Positions 1 to 8,118 of a DNA stretch of 40,878 bases are shown one piece after another. Within the stretch, counting starts at the first letter, position 1; every line of letters begins with the position of its first letter. This DNA comes from Nitrososphaerota archaeon. Its GTDB lineage: Archaea; Thermoproteota; Nitrososphaeria; Nitrososphaerales; Nitrosopumilaceae. The stretch covers positions 1-40,878 of the forward strand of contig JAGWHQ010000014.1 of the NCBI GenBank assembly GCA_028866655.1, read 5' to 3'. The notes beneath the pieces were generated by a model. It worked only from the letters and a program-made list of their open reading frames with translations. It ran no database searches and was not told where the DNA came from. The position numbers and the translations under genes were made by a program.

Positions 1-1098
1 TGTTATGGTGACATCCATATTCTTATTGTCTCGTACAATGTGCAAGATCATTTTATCGCCTGCAGACTTGTTGTCTTGCAAATAATTCAAGAGATCTTCT
101 AGCTTAGATACTGGGTTACTATCTGCACCAGTTATGATGTCCCCGCCATACTTGTACTTGATTCCATCTATTGTCTTTGTTTGGTTTGATGCATGCAGGC
201 CTGCTTTGGATGCTGGACTGTCTGAGACTATATTCTCAATTAAAAAGCCCATATGTGTGGAGATTCCCAAACTGTCTGCCAAGTCTGGATCAATTGTAAT
301 TCCTGATATTCCAAGCCATGGGTGTTTGTAATGACCTGTTTGTATTAAGGCTGGAACAATTCTCTTCATGGTGTTTGACGGTATGGCAAAACCTACCCCT
401 GAAAACTCGCCAGTATCGGTTTGGATTGCTGTGTTGATTCCTATTACCTCGCCGCGGTCATTTAAAAGCGGACCACCCGAGTTTCCTGGATTTATTGCAG
501 CATCTGTCTGGATTACATTTGGAATGGAAAATGACTGGATATTTGGAGGATTGAGAATTCTTCCCAATTGACTTACAATTCCTGATGTCATTGAACCGCT
601 CAGGCCAAATGGGCTGCCGATAGCAGTGACAGCATCTCCTATGCGAAGCTTTGACGAATCCCCTAGCGGTAATGGGTGCAACACCTGTGGGTCTGCATTC
701 ACCTTGATTACTGCCAAGTCTGCATATACATCAGTGCCACTGACGTTGGCTGAATATGATTCTCCGTCATGAAATACAACTCGTATCTTTTGATAATCGT
801 CTACAACGTGATTACTTGTAATGATGTGTCCTCCAAGGTCATATACAATTCCTGAGCCGATTGCTCTGTCTGAAGAATTGTCCCCTGTCTTGCGAACTAC
901 AATCTGTACAACACCGTCTTGTGATTTTGCAAAAAGATCTGCAAGACTTAGTTGACTTCCAGTATTTGATGGGACAAGATTTCCTGGAAAACTCTGTTGT
1001 GTAAGATCTATTTTTTGCTCCTCAAGTACAAACGCAAGTACTATGACTAGAACAACGATTCCATATGCTCCGCCTAAAATTGCTGTAGTCTTGTCCAA
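1..1098 (-). CDS. HtrA/DegP-type trypsin-like serine protease with PDZ domain (3' end cut by window)
   Basis: Read on the minus strand from a TTG at 1098; 366 codons are present and the window edge removes only the last part of the PDZ domain. Residues 10-25 form a membrane anchor or uncleaved signal, so the protease probably faces the outside of the cell. The trypsin-fold triad is complete: His97 in SNHVV, Asp127 in ADLAV and Ser207 in GNSGGP. A PDZ domain follows from about residue 265. HtrA enzymes degrade or refold damaged exported proteins. The TTG is the only start available after an in-frame TAG, and an ATTATA box at 1125-1130 lies about 29 bases upstream, as expected for a leaderless transcript. 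That box sits just past the end of the neighbouring glycosyltransferase gene. Family assignment is firm; the physiological substrate is unknown. Confidence 0.93.
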   Translation of the reverse strand, partial: MDKTTAILGGAYGIVVLVIVLAFVLEEQKIDLTQQSFPGNLVPSNTGSQLSLADLFAKSQDGVVQIVVRKTGDNSSDRAIGSGIVYDLGGHIITSNHVVDDYQKIRVVFHDGESYSANVSGTDVYADLAVIKVNADPQVLHPLPLGDSSKLRIGDAVTAIGSPFGLSGSMTSGIVSQLGRILNPPNIQSFSIPNVIQTDAAINPGNSGGPLLNDRGEVIGINTAIQTDTGEFSGVGFAIPSNTMKRIVPALIQTGHYKHPWLGISGITIDPDLADSLGISTHMGFLIENIVSDSPASKAGLHASNQTKTIDGIKYKYGGDIITGADSNPVSKLEDLLNYLQDNKSAGDKMILHIVRDNKNMDVTIT

Positions 1099-1136
1099 GT
1101 AACATGAACTAGTCTAGGTTACTGTATAATCCTTAC

Positions 1137-2342
1137 TCACAAGCTAATTGGATTTTGCACTGTTTCTGAGATTGAATATGTTCTTCCTCTCCAAGTGACT
1201 GAATCATTTTTCTTTGCATGTAAAATTCCACTTGCAAATCCTGACACAATTACTGCACTACCAAGTGGGGTAAACAACGCATGTAAAAATCCAAGGCCGA
1301 GTCCTTTCTTTGCATCCATTGTGCTTCCTAGGTACACCAATCCTGATGATAGTAACGATGCAACAAGCAAGACCTCAAAAGATATGGAGAGGTTTGCATA
1401 AACGGCAGAATAGACAAGTGCTGGAAACGGCACAAACAGCAAAAATAACACTGCAAAAAATATCCCTATTGCCATCTTGCTTGACTGGATGTATAATGGA
1501 ATCATTAGTCTCTTGAGTGCATGCCATAGCGTGGCCTTGTCTCTTGCCCACACTGCTTCTACCAGGTGTTCTCCACGTACCATCTTTAGCTTGAATCCTT
1601 GCTCCTTTACTTTTTTTCCCAGTGCACCATCTTCTACAATCTCGCTTTTTACACTTTCATGTGTTCCAACTGATTCGTATGTTTTTCTTTTTATGATGAA
1701 AAAGCTTCCAAAGAAATATCCTGTCTTTTTGGAAGGATCGTTTACCCTTAGTGCTGAAAATCTTGTATGCAAAAATGTCGATAAAACTGGCAGAGTTATC
1801 TTTGTCCACCAGTCCAGGCAAAGCATCTTTGGAACAACTGTAAGTGCATCCAGGTCTTCGCTTAAGAGGTGGCCTACTGCAAGCGAGATTGTCTTTTTTG
1901 TGTGGATTGTATCTGCATCTGTAAATAGTAACAATTCTCCTGTTGATGCCTTGAATCCTTCTATGCATGCCCAGTTCTTTCCAATCCATTTCTCTGGTTT
2001 GGGTGCTGCCTTGACATGTACTACCTTGGAGTTTTTCTTTGCAATTTTTTCAATTATTTCTCCGGTGTTGTCATCTGACATGTCATCAATTGCAACTATC
2101 TCGTAATTTTTGTAATCTTGGTCTAGCAAGGAATTGATGCATTTTTCAATAAACATCTCTTCGTTTCTTGCAGGTAATATGATTGACACTTTAGGTGTGT
2201 CGTGTGGTTTTGAATCATACTTGTCAAGAAATGGCGAGTCGCGAAATGTAATCCACATTGATTTTATCAAAAACATCCATGCGACAGAAACGCTCAGCAA
2301 AATGGCTGCAAGAAGATAATTTGCTATGTCTACTAGAAACAT
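1137..2342 (-). CDS. Membrane glycosyltransferase family 2
   Basis: A 401-residue GT-A fold glycosyltransferase. One N-terminal membrane helix (about 7-28) precedes the catalytic domain, which starts at VSIILPARNEE (52-62), has the first nucleotide-sugar aspartates at Asp86-Asp87, the DAD metal motif at 142-144 and a VEDGALG acid motif. Three to four hydrophobic segments close the protein (about 290-380). The layout resembles HpnB/CrtQ-like enzymes that glycosylate lipids, rather than processive synthases: no QxxRW motif is evident. It starts five bases after the stop of the SRPBCC gene, so the two are almost certainly co-transcribed, which suggests a lipid-linked substrate handled by both. 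The acceptor is not predictable from sequence. Confidence 0.9.
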   Translation of the reverse strand: MFLVDIANYLLAAILLSVSVAWMFLIKSMWITFRDSPFLDKYDSKPHDTPKVSIILPARNEEMFIEKCINSLLDQDYKNYEIVAIDDMSDDNTGEIIEKIAKKNSKVVHVKAAPKPEKWIGKNWACIEGFKASTGELLLFTDADTIHTKKTISLAVGHLLSEDLDALTVVPKMLCLDWWTKITLPVLSTFLHTRFSALRVNDPSKKTGYFFGSFFIIKRKTYESVGTHESVKSEIVEDGALGKKVKEQGFKLKMVRGEHLVEAVWARDKATLWHALKRLMIPLYIQSSKMAIGIFFAVLFLLFVPFPALVYSAVYANLSISFEVLLVASLLSSGLVYLGSTMDAKKGLGLGFLHALFTPLGSAVIVSGFASGILHAKKNDSVTWRGRTYSISETVQNPISL

Positions 2343-2347
2343 CTTTT

Positions 2348-2764
2348 CTATCTCTGTGCTTCTTGTTTGATGCTCTCAAGGGCCTGCTCAGAACCACTTT
2401 GGATGTGTTTTTTTATCATCCCAGTAAACATTCCCATCATACCTGTTAACTTCATGTCCCAGAGTGCATCTAGTCTTACCTTGTTGCCGTCTTGGGCAAG
2501 TGTGAGTGTCTTTGTTCCCTCGATTACTCCTTTTGTAAACTGGATCTGGATTTTTTCTTTTGGATATAGTGTTACAGTCTGCATACATTTTGAATCCTTG
2601 AATGCAATTGTGACTTCTCGTGTTATGGTATTTCCATCCTTTGAGATGTTTCGTACCTCCTTAGTTCCCTTCCAGAACTTGGGTTCTGAATCAAGATCAG
2701 ATACAATGCTCCAAACTTTGTCAATTGGAGCATCAATTTCAACAGAGGCTTGGATCTTAACCAT
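2348..2764 (-). CDS. SRPBCC (START/Bet v1-like) ligand-binding protein
   Basis: A 138-residue soluble protein with the SRPBCC/polyketide-cyclase pattern: an opening strand VEIDAPIDKVWSIVSDLD (residues 7-24), a run of antiparallel strands with alternating hydrophobic residues, and a long C-terminal helix (about 112-135). Members bind hydrophobic ligands such as lipids, quinones or polyketides in a deep cavity. It is the first gene of a two-gene unit with the glycosyltransferase at 1137-2342. A TATA-like CATAAATATG element at 2785-2794 lies about 26 bases before the ATG. The ligand is unknown; the pairing with a membrane glycosyltransferase hints at a lipid. Confidence 0.85.
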   Translation of the reverse strand: MVKIQASVEIDAPIDKVWSIVSDLDSEPKFWKGTKEVRNISKDGNTITREVTIAFKDSKCMQTVTLYPKEKIQIQFTKGVIEGTKTLTLAQDGNKVRLDALWDMKLTGMMGMFTGMIKKHIQSGSEQALESIKQEAQR

Positions 2765-2784
2765 GTGGTTAGATCACTTTACTT

Positions 2785-2794
2785 CATATTTATG
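2785..2794 (-). promoter_or_regulatory. TATA box for the SRPBCC-glycosyltransferase unit
   Basis: CATAAATATG on the minus strand, centred about 26 bases before the ATG at 2764. The spacing predicts a leaderless mRNA. Confidence 0.6.
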
Positions 2795-2845
2795 TTGTAA
2801 CGCAAGTTGGCTTTACAAAAACAAACCCTGCATGATTTCGAAATC

Positions 2846-2854
2846 AATTTTAAT
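2846..2854 (+). promoter_or_regulatory. TATA-like box deciding the start of the tRNA-binding protein
   Basis: AATTTTAAT centred about 26 bases before a GTG at 2876. It supports that GTG over the further TTG at 2807. Confidence 0.5.
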
Positions 2855-2875
2855 CCTTGTGATATTCAAATTGTC

Positions 2876-3202
2876 GTGCCTCTGATAACATACGATGATT
2901 TTTCCAAGCTTGACATGAGGGTAGCCAAAGTAATTTCAGTTGAAGAAATTCCGGGAAAATCAAAGATAGTCAAGGGAATAATTGACCTAGGAGACGAGAA
3001 ACGTGATGTTATCATTGGTGGTGCACAATACTACAAGCCAGAAGAACTTGTGGGCAGGACAGTTATTGCACTTGTAAATCTTGAACCGCGAACAATTGCT
3101 GGAATTGAATCTGGTGCAATGCTTTTGGCAGCAGACTCGGACGACAAACCATTCTGGCTTACTGTGACTGAAGATGTTCCACTTGGCACTGGTATAAAAT
3201 AA
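2876..3202 (+). CDS. tRNA-binding OB-fold protein (MetRS beta-subunit/Arc1p-like)
   Basis: A 108-residue single-domain protein of the EMAP/Arc1p/MetG-C family. It carries the family opening ITYDDFSKLDMRVAKV, the central GGAQYYKPEELVGR region and the closing SGAMLLAA motif of the OB fold that holds tRNA. Free-standing versions in archaea act as a dimerising tRNA-binding partner of methionyl-tRNA synthetase or as tRNA chaperones. The reading frame is open back to a TTG at 2807, but the extra 23 residues have no family counterpart, and an AATTTTAAT box sits 26 bases before the GTG at 2876, so I start there. No catalytic synthetase gene is nearby. Confidence 0.88.
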   Translation: MPLITYDDFSKLDMRVAKVISVEEIPGKSKIVKGIIDLGDEKRDVIIGGAQYYKPEELVGRTVIALVNLEPRTIAGIESGAMLLAADSDDKPFWLTVTEDVPLGTGIK

Positions 3203-3217
3203 TCATTCTTGGTATGC

Positions 3218-4648
3218 TTAGATCTTCAAGTTTCTAGTAACTGTACTCTGACTTGATATTATCTTGCCGGGATTTAGAATATTTTCTGGGTCAAACTGTT
3301 TTTTGACATCCTTGAAGACAGAATATGTTTTGGCATCATACTGTAGTTTTACAAACTCTGACCTTGCAAGGCCATCTCCATGCTCACCTGTTATGCTTCC
3401 ACCAATGCTTATCACTGCTGCAAAGAATTCGGTTGCTATGGTTTTGATCAAGCCAAGATCCTTTTGCTTGAGAATTGGTCTCATGTGCAGGTTGCCGTTT
3501 CCTGCATGACCATAGACTATAACCTTGAGGCTGTATTTTTTGCAAATCATGTCTAGTATCTTTAGCAAAAGTGGCAGTCTTTTCACTGGTACAACCACAT
3601 CTTCAATGAGTGTGGGCATTGTCTCATTTTTTGTTATGCTCCGCAAGCTGTATGCCAAAGCCGAGTTTCTAAAACTCCATAACTTTTTGATTTTTGCAGC
3701 GTTTGATTCGGTCTTGATTATTTTGCCTGATGTGATTTTATAGATTTGTTTTCTATTTTTGTTGTCATCCAACTCGACAAAAAGGAGACAGCCTGTACTT
3801 GGCATATTTATCTTGATGTGCTTTGTTATGTTGCTGTCTACAAGCTCAACTGCAGATGGTTCTAGTTCTAGTATCTTTGGAACGTCTCTTGTTGCATCTG
3901 ATAGTGTTTTGTAGTGTATTACATACAGCAAGATGTTCTTTGGAGATGGATATGTGACAAGTTTTGCAGATATTATTATCCCAAGTGTTCCTTCAGAACC
4001 TGCAATTAATTTGTACAAATCTTTTTCTGAAAAAACCTTGTCAATTCTGTAACCACATGAATTTTTTGATACTTTGGGAAAAGTGCTATTTCTTGCTTGA
4101 ATTTTTTTGATGATACTATCGTATCTTCCTGGAAATTTTATTATCTTGCCGGAAGAATCTATCATTCTAACCTGGATAATGTTGTCAATTACACTTCCAT
4201 ACTTTAGCGAATGAATGCCACTTGCATTGGTGCCAATCATTCCGCCAATGGTGCAAAATGGGCCAATTGATGGGTCAGGACCAATGATTCTGCCTTGTTT
4301 TTTTAATATTTTATCAAGGTGTCCCTTGAAGACACCGCTTCCAATCTCGACATGAGATGCTCCAAGTTTTATCTTGTCGAAATTTCTCATGTCCAAGATG
4401 ATTCCTCTTCCAAGTGCACTGCCAACAAGTCCTGTTCCTGCTCCTCGTGGAGTTACTGGGATGTGATATCTTTTTGCAAATTTTATAATTTTCATAACGT
4501 CTATTTTATTTCGAGGAAGGATGACAACTGATGGCTTTAAGATGTAAGAGCTTGCATCAACTGAATAAAAATTTCGTACATATTCATCACTTGATATTGT
4601 ACACTTTGTTATCTTTGATAGTCTCTTTTCAACATCACATGGTTTCAT
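3218..4648 (-). CDS. FAD-linked oxidase, GlcD / D-lactate dehydrogenase type
   Basis: A 476-residue flavoprotein of the vanillyl-alcohol oxidase superfamily. The FAD-binding PCMH domain shows PRGAGTGLVG (67-76) and GGMIGTNASG (135-144), and a third glycine-rich site GSEGTLG near 220. The C-terminal FAD-oxidase domain carries HAGNGNLH (from 381) and GEHGDG (421-426), the His/Glu/Asp cluster that holds metal and substrate carboxylate, then the closing FDPENILNPGK. These enzymes oxidise D-2-hydroxyacids such as glycolate or D-lactate and pass electrons to an acceptor. No iron-sulfur GlcF partner is adjacent. A TTTTTAAG box about 29 bases upstream of the ATG implies a leaderless transcript. Substrate choice between glycolate, lactate and longer hydroxyacids cannot be made. 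Confidence 0.92.
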   Translation of the reverse strand: MKPCDVEKRLSKITKCTISSDEYVRNFYSVDASSYILKPSVVILPRNKIDVMKIIKFAKRYHIPVTPRGAGTGLVGSALGRGIILDMRNFDKIKLGASHVEIGSGVFKGHLDKILKKQGRIIGPDPSIGPFCTIGGMIGTNASGIHSLKYGSVIDNIIQVRMIDSSGKIIKFPGRYDSIIKKIQARNSTFPKVSKNSCGYRIDKVFSEKDLYKLIAGSEGTLGIIISAKLVTYPSPKNILLYVIHYKTLSDATRDVPKILELEPSAVELVDSNITKHIKINMPSTGCLLFVELDDNKNRKQIYKITSGKIIKTESNAAKIKKLWSFRNSALAYSLRSITKNETMPTLIEDVVVPVKRLPLLLKILDMICKKYSLKVIVYGHAGNGNLHMRPILKQKDLGLIKTIATEFFAAVISIGGSITGEHGDGLARSEFVKLQYDAKTYSVFKDVKKQFDPENILNPGKIISSQSTVTRNLKI

Positions 4649-4769
4649 TGCTGGTATCTTGTATTACAAATGCTTAAAAAATGATTTTTCCAAGCCGTGT
4701 TTTCATCCGTAGAATTTTATCTAAAATGATATATTGTACCATTTTTCGCTTGGATATACCGGATCTATA

Positions 4770-4991
4770 TTGATCAAATTTTTATTCCACAATGACGTAT
4801 TATATGACAGTCATCCGACCCAACAAAAGTGTCGACTCGCTTGCAACAGGAAATCAGGTAAGGACTTGGTCTTTTGTTCATGCGATGTTAACATTTCTGC
4901 AAGGAAACATGTGACAACACATGGATTCTCAGAAGTGGAGAACAAATGGCAAAGAGGGAAAGTAATAGATGCGTTGGCATGTTATTGCTAG
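4770..4991 (+). CDS. Possible small cysteine/histidine-rich protein
   Basis: Low-confidence gene in a 455-base gap. The frame is open from 4734 to a TAG at 4989-4991. Its distal half has a metal-ligand-like pattern: Cys-x3-Cys, then Cys-Ser-Cys, His-x3-His, and Cys-Tyr-Cys as the last three residues. A TTG at 4770 with an ATTTTTCG element 26 bases upstream is a plausible start; another TTG lies at 4734. A hairpin begins at the base after the stop codon, which is what one expects at the end of a real gene. I do not recognise the family. A competing 36-codon ORF (4804-4914, ATG) in another frame has a better-placed TATA box but an unremarkable protein. Confidence 0.4.
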   Translation: MIKFLFHNDVLYDSHPTQQKCRLACNRKSGKDLVFCSCDVNISARKHVTTHGFSEVENKWQRGKVIDALACYC

Positions 4992-5033
4992 GAAAAAGTT
5001 GCCATGTCCACCCAAAGGACGGATGACTTTTTC
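4992..5033 (+). terminator. Hairpin with T-tract between the small Cys-rich ORF and DUF1512
   Basis: A perfect 8-base inverted repeat, GAAAAAGT (4992-4999) and ACTTTTTC (5026-5033), encloses a second stem GTCC (5006-5009)/GGAC (5017-5020) with a seven-base loop. It abuts the TAG at 4991 and lies upstream of the promoter of the gene at 5105. Terminator is the simplest reading; a small structured RNA is possible. Confidence 0.5.
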
Positions 5034-5104
5034 ATTTATCTAAATTATCAAATTTGTTCCAAACTCTGAAAGATTTAATTTAGTAAAATAGGACCTTTTC
5101 ACTA

Positions 5105-6226
5105 ATGGATTTTTTGGGTACAAATTTGGACAAGCTTTTCAGCTCTACTGATAATTCTAATCCCTTAATGTGGATGGTTTGGATTTTACCCATCTTTGTC
5201 TTTATGCTGTATGGACAGAGAATCCAGCTTCATGTCACCTCATCTGAAATCAACAAGGGGCTGGAGAAACTAAAGCTATACCGAGATGAGACTAGAAAAG
5301 AACTGATTGCTTATGTGAAAAATAATGTAAAGTCTTCTGTAGATCCTACTGGATTACTTGATAGATATTTTGAATACTTTACTATCATGCCAGTTGACAT
5401 GGACCCAACCGGTATTGTTCCAAAAATACAACACATCATGAGGACGAGAGAAGACTCGACTAGGGCACAGGTCAAAACACTGTCTCCAAATCTAAGCCAT
5501 CAAGAAGCTAGTCAGATAATCAATATTTTAGAAGCAGTAACAACACTGCACATGTTGTACAAGATGGTACGACACTTTTTCCTTACTGCAAAAAAGCAAA
5601 ACAACTTTCCATTGATACTTCCTTTGCAGATGATGATGCCGTTTATCCTAGAAGAAGCTGAAGCACTCAAGGTTGCAGTGTCTGCATTCAAGCAGGGACA
5701 ACCAATTGGAGATGGAATTGGTCCAATGGTTGTTGGTAAAATGATGCTTGGAACAGAAAAAAAATCTGTTGCACTTGAAACTGTCCAGAGTGAAAAAGAG
5801 TTCGAAGGAAGAAAATTGTATCTTTTAAAGGCAGAAGGTCCTGCTGCAACAGTTGGAAGACCTGCTGATACACTAGAGAAAACAATTTCAGAAAACAAGC
5901 CTGACATTATAGTAATGGTTGATGCTGCCTTGAAGCTAGAAGGGGAAGATACTGGTTCTGTGGCACAAGGATTTGGAGCTGCAATTGGAGGAGTGGGAAC
6001 TGAAAGATTCCAAATAGAGGCGATTGCAACAAAGCATAACATTCCAATCTATGCAATAGTTGTTAAACAGTCAATCAAGGAGGCAATCACGCTTATGAAA
6101 AAAGAGATTGCCGATTCTTCTGAGAAGGTGTTGTCACAGGTTTATGATATCATACGGGAGAACACCAAGCAAGGTCAGTCTGCCTTGGTAATTGGGGTTG
6201 GCAACACGTTAGGTGTATCACAATGA
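5105..6226 (+). CDS. DUF1512 family archaeal membrane-associated protein
   Basis: A 373-residue protein matching the archaeal DUF1512 family in length and content. One membrane helix lies at about 22-40, right after a short polar N-terminus. A helical region follows (45-230), then an alpha/beta C-terminal half with a glycine-rich stretch GSVAQGFGAAIGGVGTERFQ (about 295-315) and IGVGNTLGVSQ at the end. That pattern looks like a Rossmann-type or phosphatase-like domain facing the cytoplasm. The function of the family is unknown. An AT-rich TTTAATTTA element about 29 bases before the ATG fits a leaderless start. Its stop overlaps the ATG of the next zinc-ribbon gene by four bases (ATGA), so the two are translationally coupled. 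Confidence 0.85.
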   Translation: MDFLGTNLDKLFSSTDNSNPLMWMVWILPIFVFMLYGQRIQLHVTSSEINKGLEKLKLYRDETRKELIAYVKNNVKSSVDPTGLLDRYFEYFTIMPVDMDPTGIVPKIQHIMRTREDSTRAQVKTLSPNLSHQEASQIINILEAVTTLHMLYKMVRHFFLTAKKQNNFPLILPLQMMMPFILEEAEALKVAVSAFKQGQPIGDGIGPMVVGKMMLGTEKKSVALETVQSEKEFEGRKLYLLKAEGPAATVGRPADTLEKTISENKPDIIVMVDAALKLEGEDTGSVAQGFGAAIGGVGTERFQIEAIATKHNIPIYAIVVKQSIKEAITLMKKEIADSSEKVLSQVYDIIRENTKQGQSALVIGVGNTLGVSQ

Positions 6227-6411
6227 GGCTATTCAAGAAAAAAGAAGAGGTGCTAGATCCATATACTGTAGAACAGTGTAGCAGCTGCAACAAAACATCA
6301 AAGCGAAAATTCAAGCAAGGGGATTATATCTTCAAGGTGACTGACAAGTGCCCATCCTGTGGAGACGGACAGATGGTAATAGACAAGATCTTCGGCGAAG
6401 TTGTAAAGTAA
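6223..6411 (+). CDS. Small zinc-ribbon protein coupled to DUF1512
   Basis: A 62-residue protein with two zinc knuckles, CSSC (19-22) and CPSC (43-46), and a basic N-terminus. It overlaps the upstream DUF1512 stop by four bases. Such tiny zinc ribbons are common in Nitrososphaeria and often bind nucleic acid or a partner protein; the coupling suggests it works with the DUF1512 protein. No further function can be assigned. Confidence 0.85.
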   Translation: MRLFKKKEEVLDPYTVEQCSSCNKTSKRKFKQGDYIFKVTDKCPSCGDGQMVIDKIFGEVVK

Positions 6412-6502
6412 AAAAATCTCTTGTTTTTCTATATATCGCAAAACGGAAACATTCTAGAGGTAAATCTTTTAAGTAATGGTGTGGTACCGTACATGCCAAA
6501 AC

Positions 6503-6751
6503 ATGAAAACACTTGGTGCCTCGTTCATTGTGTTGGGTTTGCTTGTAACCATGCTTGGATATGGACTGCATGAATCTGGCGTGTGCTATTGTAACAGTTC
6601 TCATGTAGGTGGCGCTGTAACTGGATGTCACTGCACAAATACTTTGGAGCAAAGCATTGGTAACACGTTGGTCTATGCAGGGCTTGCAATTGCAGGCAGT
6701 GGAATGATTGTATTTACAATGTGGTGGAGAAAAAAGATCATACTACAATAG
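6503..6751 (+). CDS. Small two-helix membrane protein with a four-cysteine loop
   Basis: An 82-residue protein with helices at about 5-22 and 54-74 and a short basic C-terminus. The loop between them holds Cys28-x-Cys30 and Cys42-x-Cys44, suited to two disulfides or a metal site on the outer face. The frame also has an ATG at 6476, but a TTTTAAG element at 6467-6473 would place transcription start near 6500, favouring the ATG at 6503. I do not recognise the family. It is convergent with the methionine aminopeptidase gene (16 bases between stops). Confidence 0.75.
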   Translation: MKTLGASFIVLGLLVTMLGYGLHESGVCYCNSSHVGGAVTGCHCTNTLEQSIGNTLVYAGLAIAGSGMIVFTMWWRKKIILQ

Positions 6752-6767
6752 GATTCATTTTGAAATC

Positions 6768-7664
6768 TTATTGTGCCATTGTAGTTATTAGAACGCCATT
6801 TTCTTGTGGAATAAAAGTATGTTCTGCCTGTGCGACCTTTTCTCCTTTTGATTCTACAAGTATTGGGTATGCCCTGACAACTTTATTCTTGATCAGCCTG
6901 TCTAAAAGATCTCTTGCAGTCTTTTCGTCATATTCTGGGATGAACCATCTTAGTGCAAATGGAAGCATGTTGAATTTTTGCCATATGAAATCAATCATCT
7001 TGTTTGCCTCTTCATCTTTTGTCCTTTTTCTTGTAACAAGGGAAAAGATATTTTTGATCTTGCCCTCTCGCACAAAGCCTGAACCATCTGGAGTTGTGAC
7101 AAATGGCTCACATGCATAGGCCTCTGTTGACTGGAATGAAAAAGAGCCAATAGACCAGATGTTTGGGACTGATTTTCCTGCATGAATTGTATATTGTTCA
7201 AGAGAATGACCACTTAGATTTGCAATTGGTATTCCACCCATCTGCTTTGCAGTGTTCTCTATTGTTTTTCCAACGTCGCTTGATTTTGCACCGACTCGTA
7301 TGATTGACATGGCCTCTCGTAGTGCTGATTCTGCTGCCTGGACTAGAAAATCATACTTGGGATCATAGCAAACTGTGACTGCGGTATCTGCAATGTAGCC
7401 ATTTATCTGGACACCCAAGTCAATCTTTAACAGATCAGTATCTTTGACTATTATCTTGTCATTTGGCTCTGCAGTATAGTGTGCTGCAATCTCGTTTAGA
7501 CTGACATTTACTGGAAATGCACACTTGCCACCTTTGCTTGTTATTTCTTTTTCAACAGAATTGCATATCTCTTCCAAGGTAGAGCCGACATGATTTTTTC
7601 TTCTGGCATTCTCTCTTACCTCAGATGCTATCTTTCCTGCATTGATGTAATCTTGTAATTGCAA
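6768..7664 (-). CDS. map: Methionine aminopeptidase, type II
   Basis: A 298-residue archaeal/eukaryotic-type (type II) methionyl aminopeptidase, which removes the initiator methionine from nascent proteins. All metal ligands of the pita-bread fold are present: Asp82, Asp93, His153, Glu186 and Glu281, with His62 and His161 as substrate-side histidines. The spacing Asp-11-Asp and His-33-Glu matches the family. The type II insertion, a small winged-helix-like subdomain, lies between His161 and Glu281. The start is TTG at 7664, backed by a TTTTAAATAATAA box centred about 27 bases upstream; no ATG is available nearby. Confidence 0.95.
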   Translation of the reverse strand: MQLQDYINAGKIASEVRENARRKNHVGSTLEEICNSVEKEITSKGGKCAFPVNVSLNEIAAHYTAEPNDKIIVKDTDLLKIDLGVQINGYIADTAVTVCYDPKYDFLVQAAESALREAMSIIRVGAKSSDVGKTIENTAKQMGGIPIANLSGHSLEQYTIHAGKSVPNIWSIGSFSFQSTEAYACEPFVTTPDGSGFVREGKIKNIFSLVTRKRTKDEEANKMIDFIWQKFNMLPFALRWFIPEYDEKTARDLLDRLIKNKVVRAYPILVESKGEKVAQAEHTFIPQENGVLITTMAQ

Positions 7665-7748
7665 TGATTATGCCTTAATTTGGTTTATTATTTAAAATCA
7701 TCACAGTGCGAGAAGATTAAATTGGGACATTTTTGTGCAAATCACATC

Positions 7749-7822
7749 GGGATCGTGGTCTAGCTTGGTATGATTCGGGTTTTGGGTACCTGAGGTCGTC
7801 GGTTCAAATCCGGCCGATCCCA
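7749..7822 (+). tRNA. tRNA-Pro (anticodon TGG)
   Basis: A 74-base cloverleaf ending in the discriminator A. The acceptor stem GGGATCG/CGATCCC is perfect. The D arm has the GG of the D loop, the anticodon stem is CGGGT/ACCTG (one G-T pair) around loop TTTGGGT, giving anticodon TGG at bases 34-36. The T arm is GTCGG-TTCAAAT-CCGGC. No intron is present and CCA is not encoded. A GATTAAAT element about 31 bases upstream is a likely TATA box, and a T-rich stretch follows. Confidence 0.96.
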
Positions 7823-7856
7823 TTTTCATTTGTAGTTAAAATAACTAGGTTTGATT

Positions 7857-8024
7857 TTACGTTAGACACAATTCGCAATCACATAGTGTGTCCTGATTAA
7901 TTTTTGCAAGACACTTGCTGTGTTGACCTGCTTGACACTGGACACATATTGTACTCTTGCCTTCTAGTGATGAATATTTTGGAGCACCATCAAATCCAAA
8001 TCCGCCGTCTTGTGGTCCGACCAT
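7857..8024 (-). CDS. 55-residue cysteine-rich small protein
   Basis: A short minus-strand gene starting at ATG 8024 and ending at TAA 7857. The N-terminus is glycine-rich (MVGPQDGGFGFDG). The rest has a clear metal-binding pattern: Cys27-x2-Cys30, His35, Cys38, then Cys48-x-Cys50-x2-Cys53 close to the end. The in-frame stop TAG lies ten codons upstream with no other usable start. A weak AGAAATAC element sits about 25 bases before the ATG. The dense ordered Cys/His content makes it much more convincing than the overlapping 90-codon plus-strand frame. It is probably a zinc-binding protein; I do not recognise the family. Confidence 0.72.
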   Translation of the reverse strand: MVGPQDGGFGFDGAPKYSSLEGKSTICVQCQAGQHSKCLAKINQDTLCDCELCLT

Positions 8025-8118
8025 GTGTTCTAAGAGTATTGACCTGTATTTCTATCTGTTCCAAAAATGATGTATTGCTAGTCGTAAACTCTATTACAAC
8101 TTTGGTGAAATGTTTCTC

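Noticed and set aside
1477-2106. 209-codon plus-strand ORF
   Set aside because: Shadow of the well-supported glycosyltransferase on the other strand; serine/phenylalanine-rich as expected for an antisense frame.
2807-2875. N-terminal extension of the tRNA-binding protein from TTG 2807
   Set aside because: The extra residues do not fit the family, and the TATA-like box lies inside this stretch.
4804-4914. 36-codon ATG ORF with a TATA-like box about 24 bases upstream
   Set aside because: Protein has no recognisable pattern; the other frame has ordered cysteines and ends at a hairpin. Kept only as an alternative.
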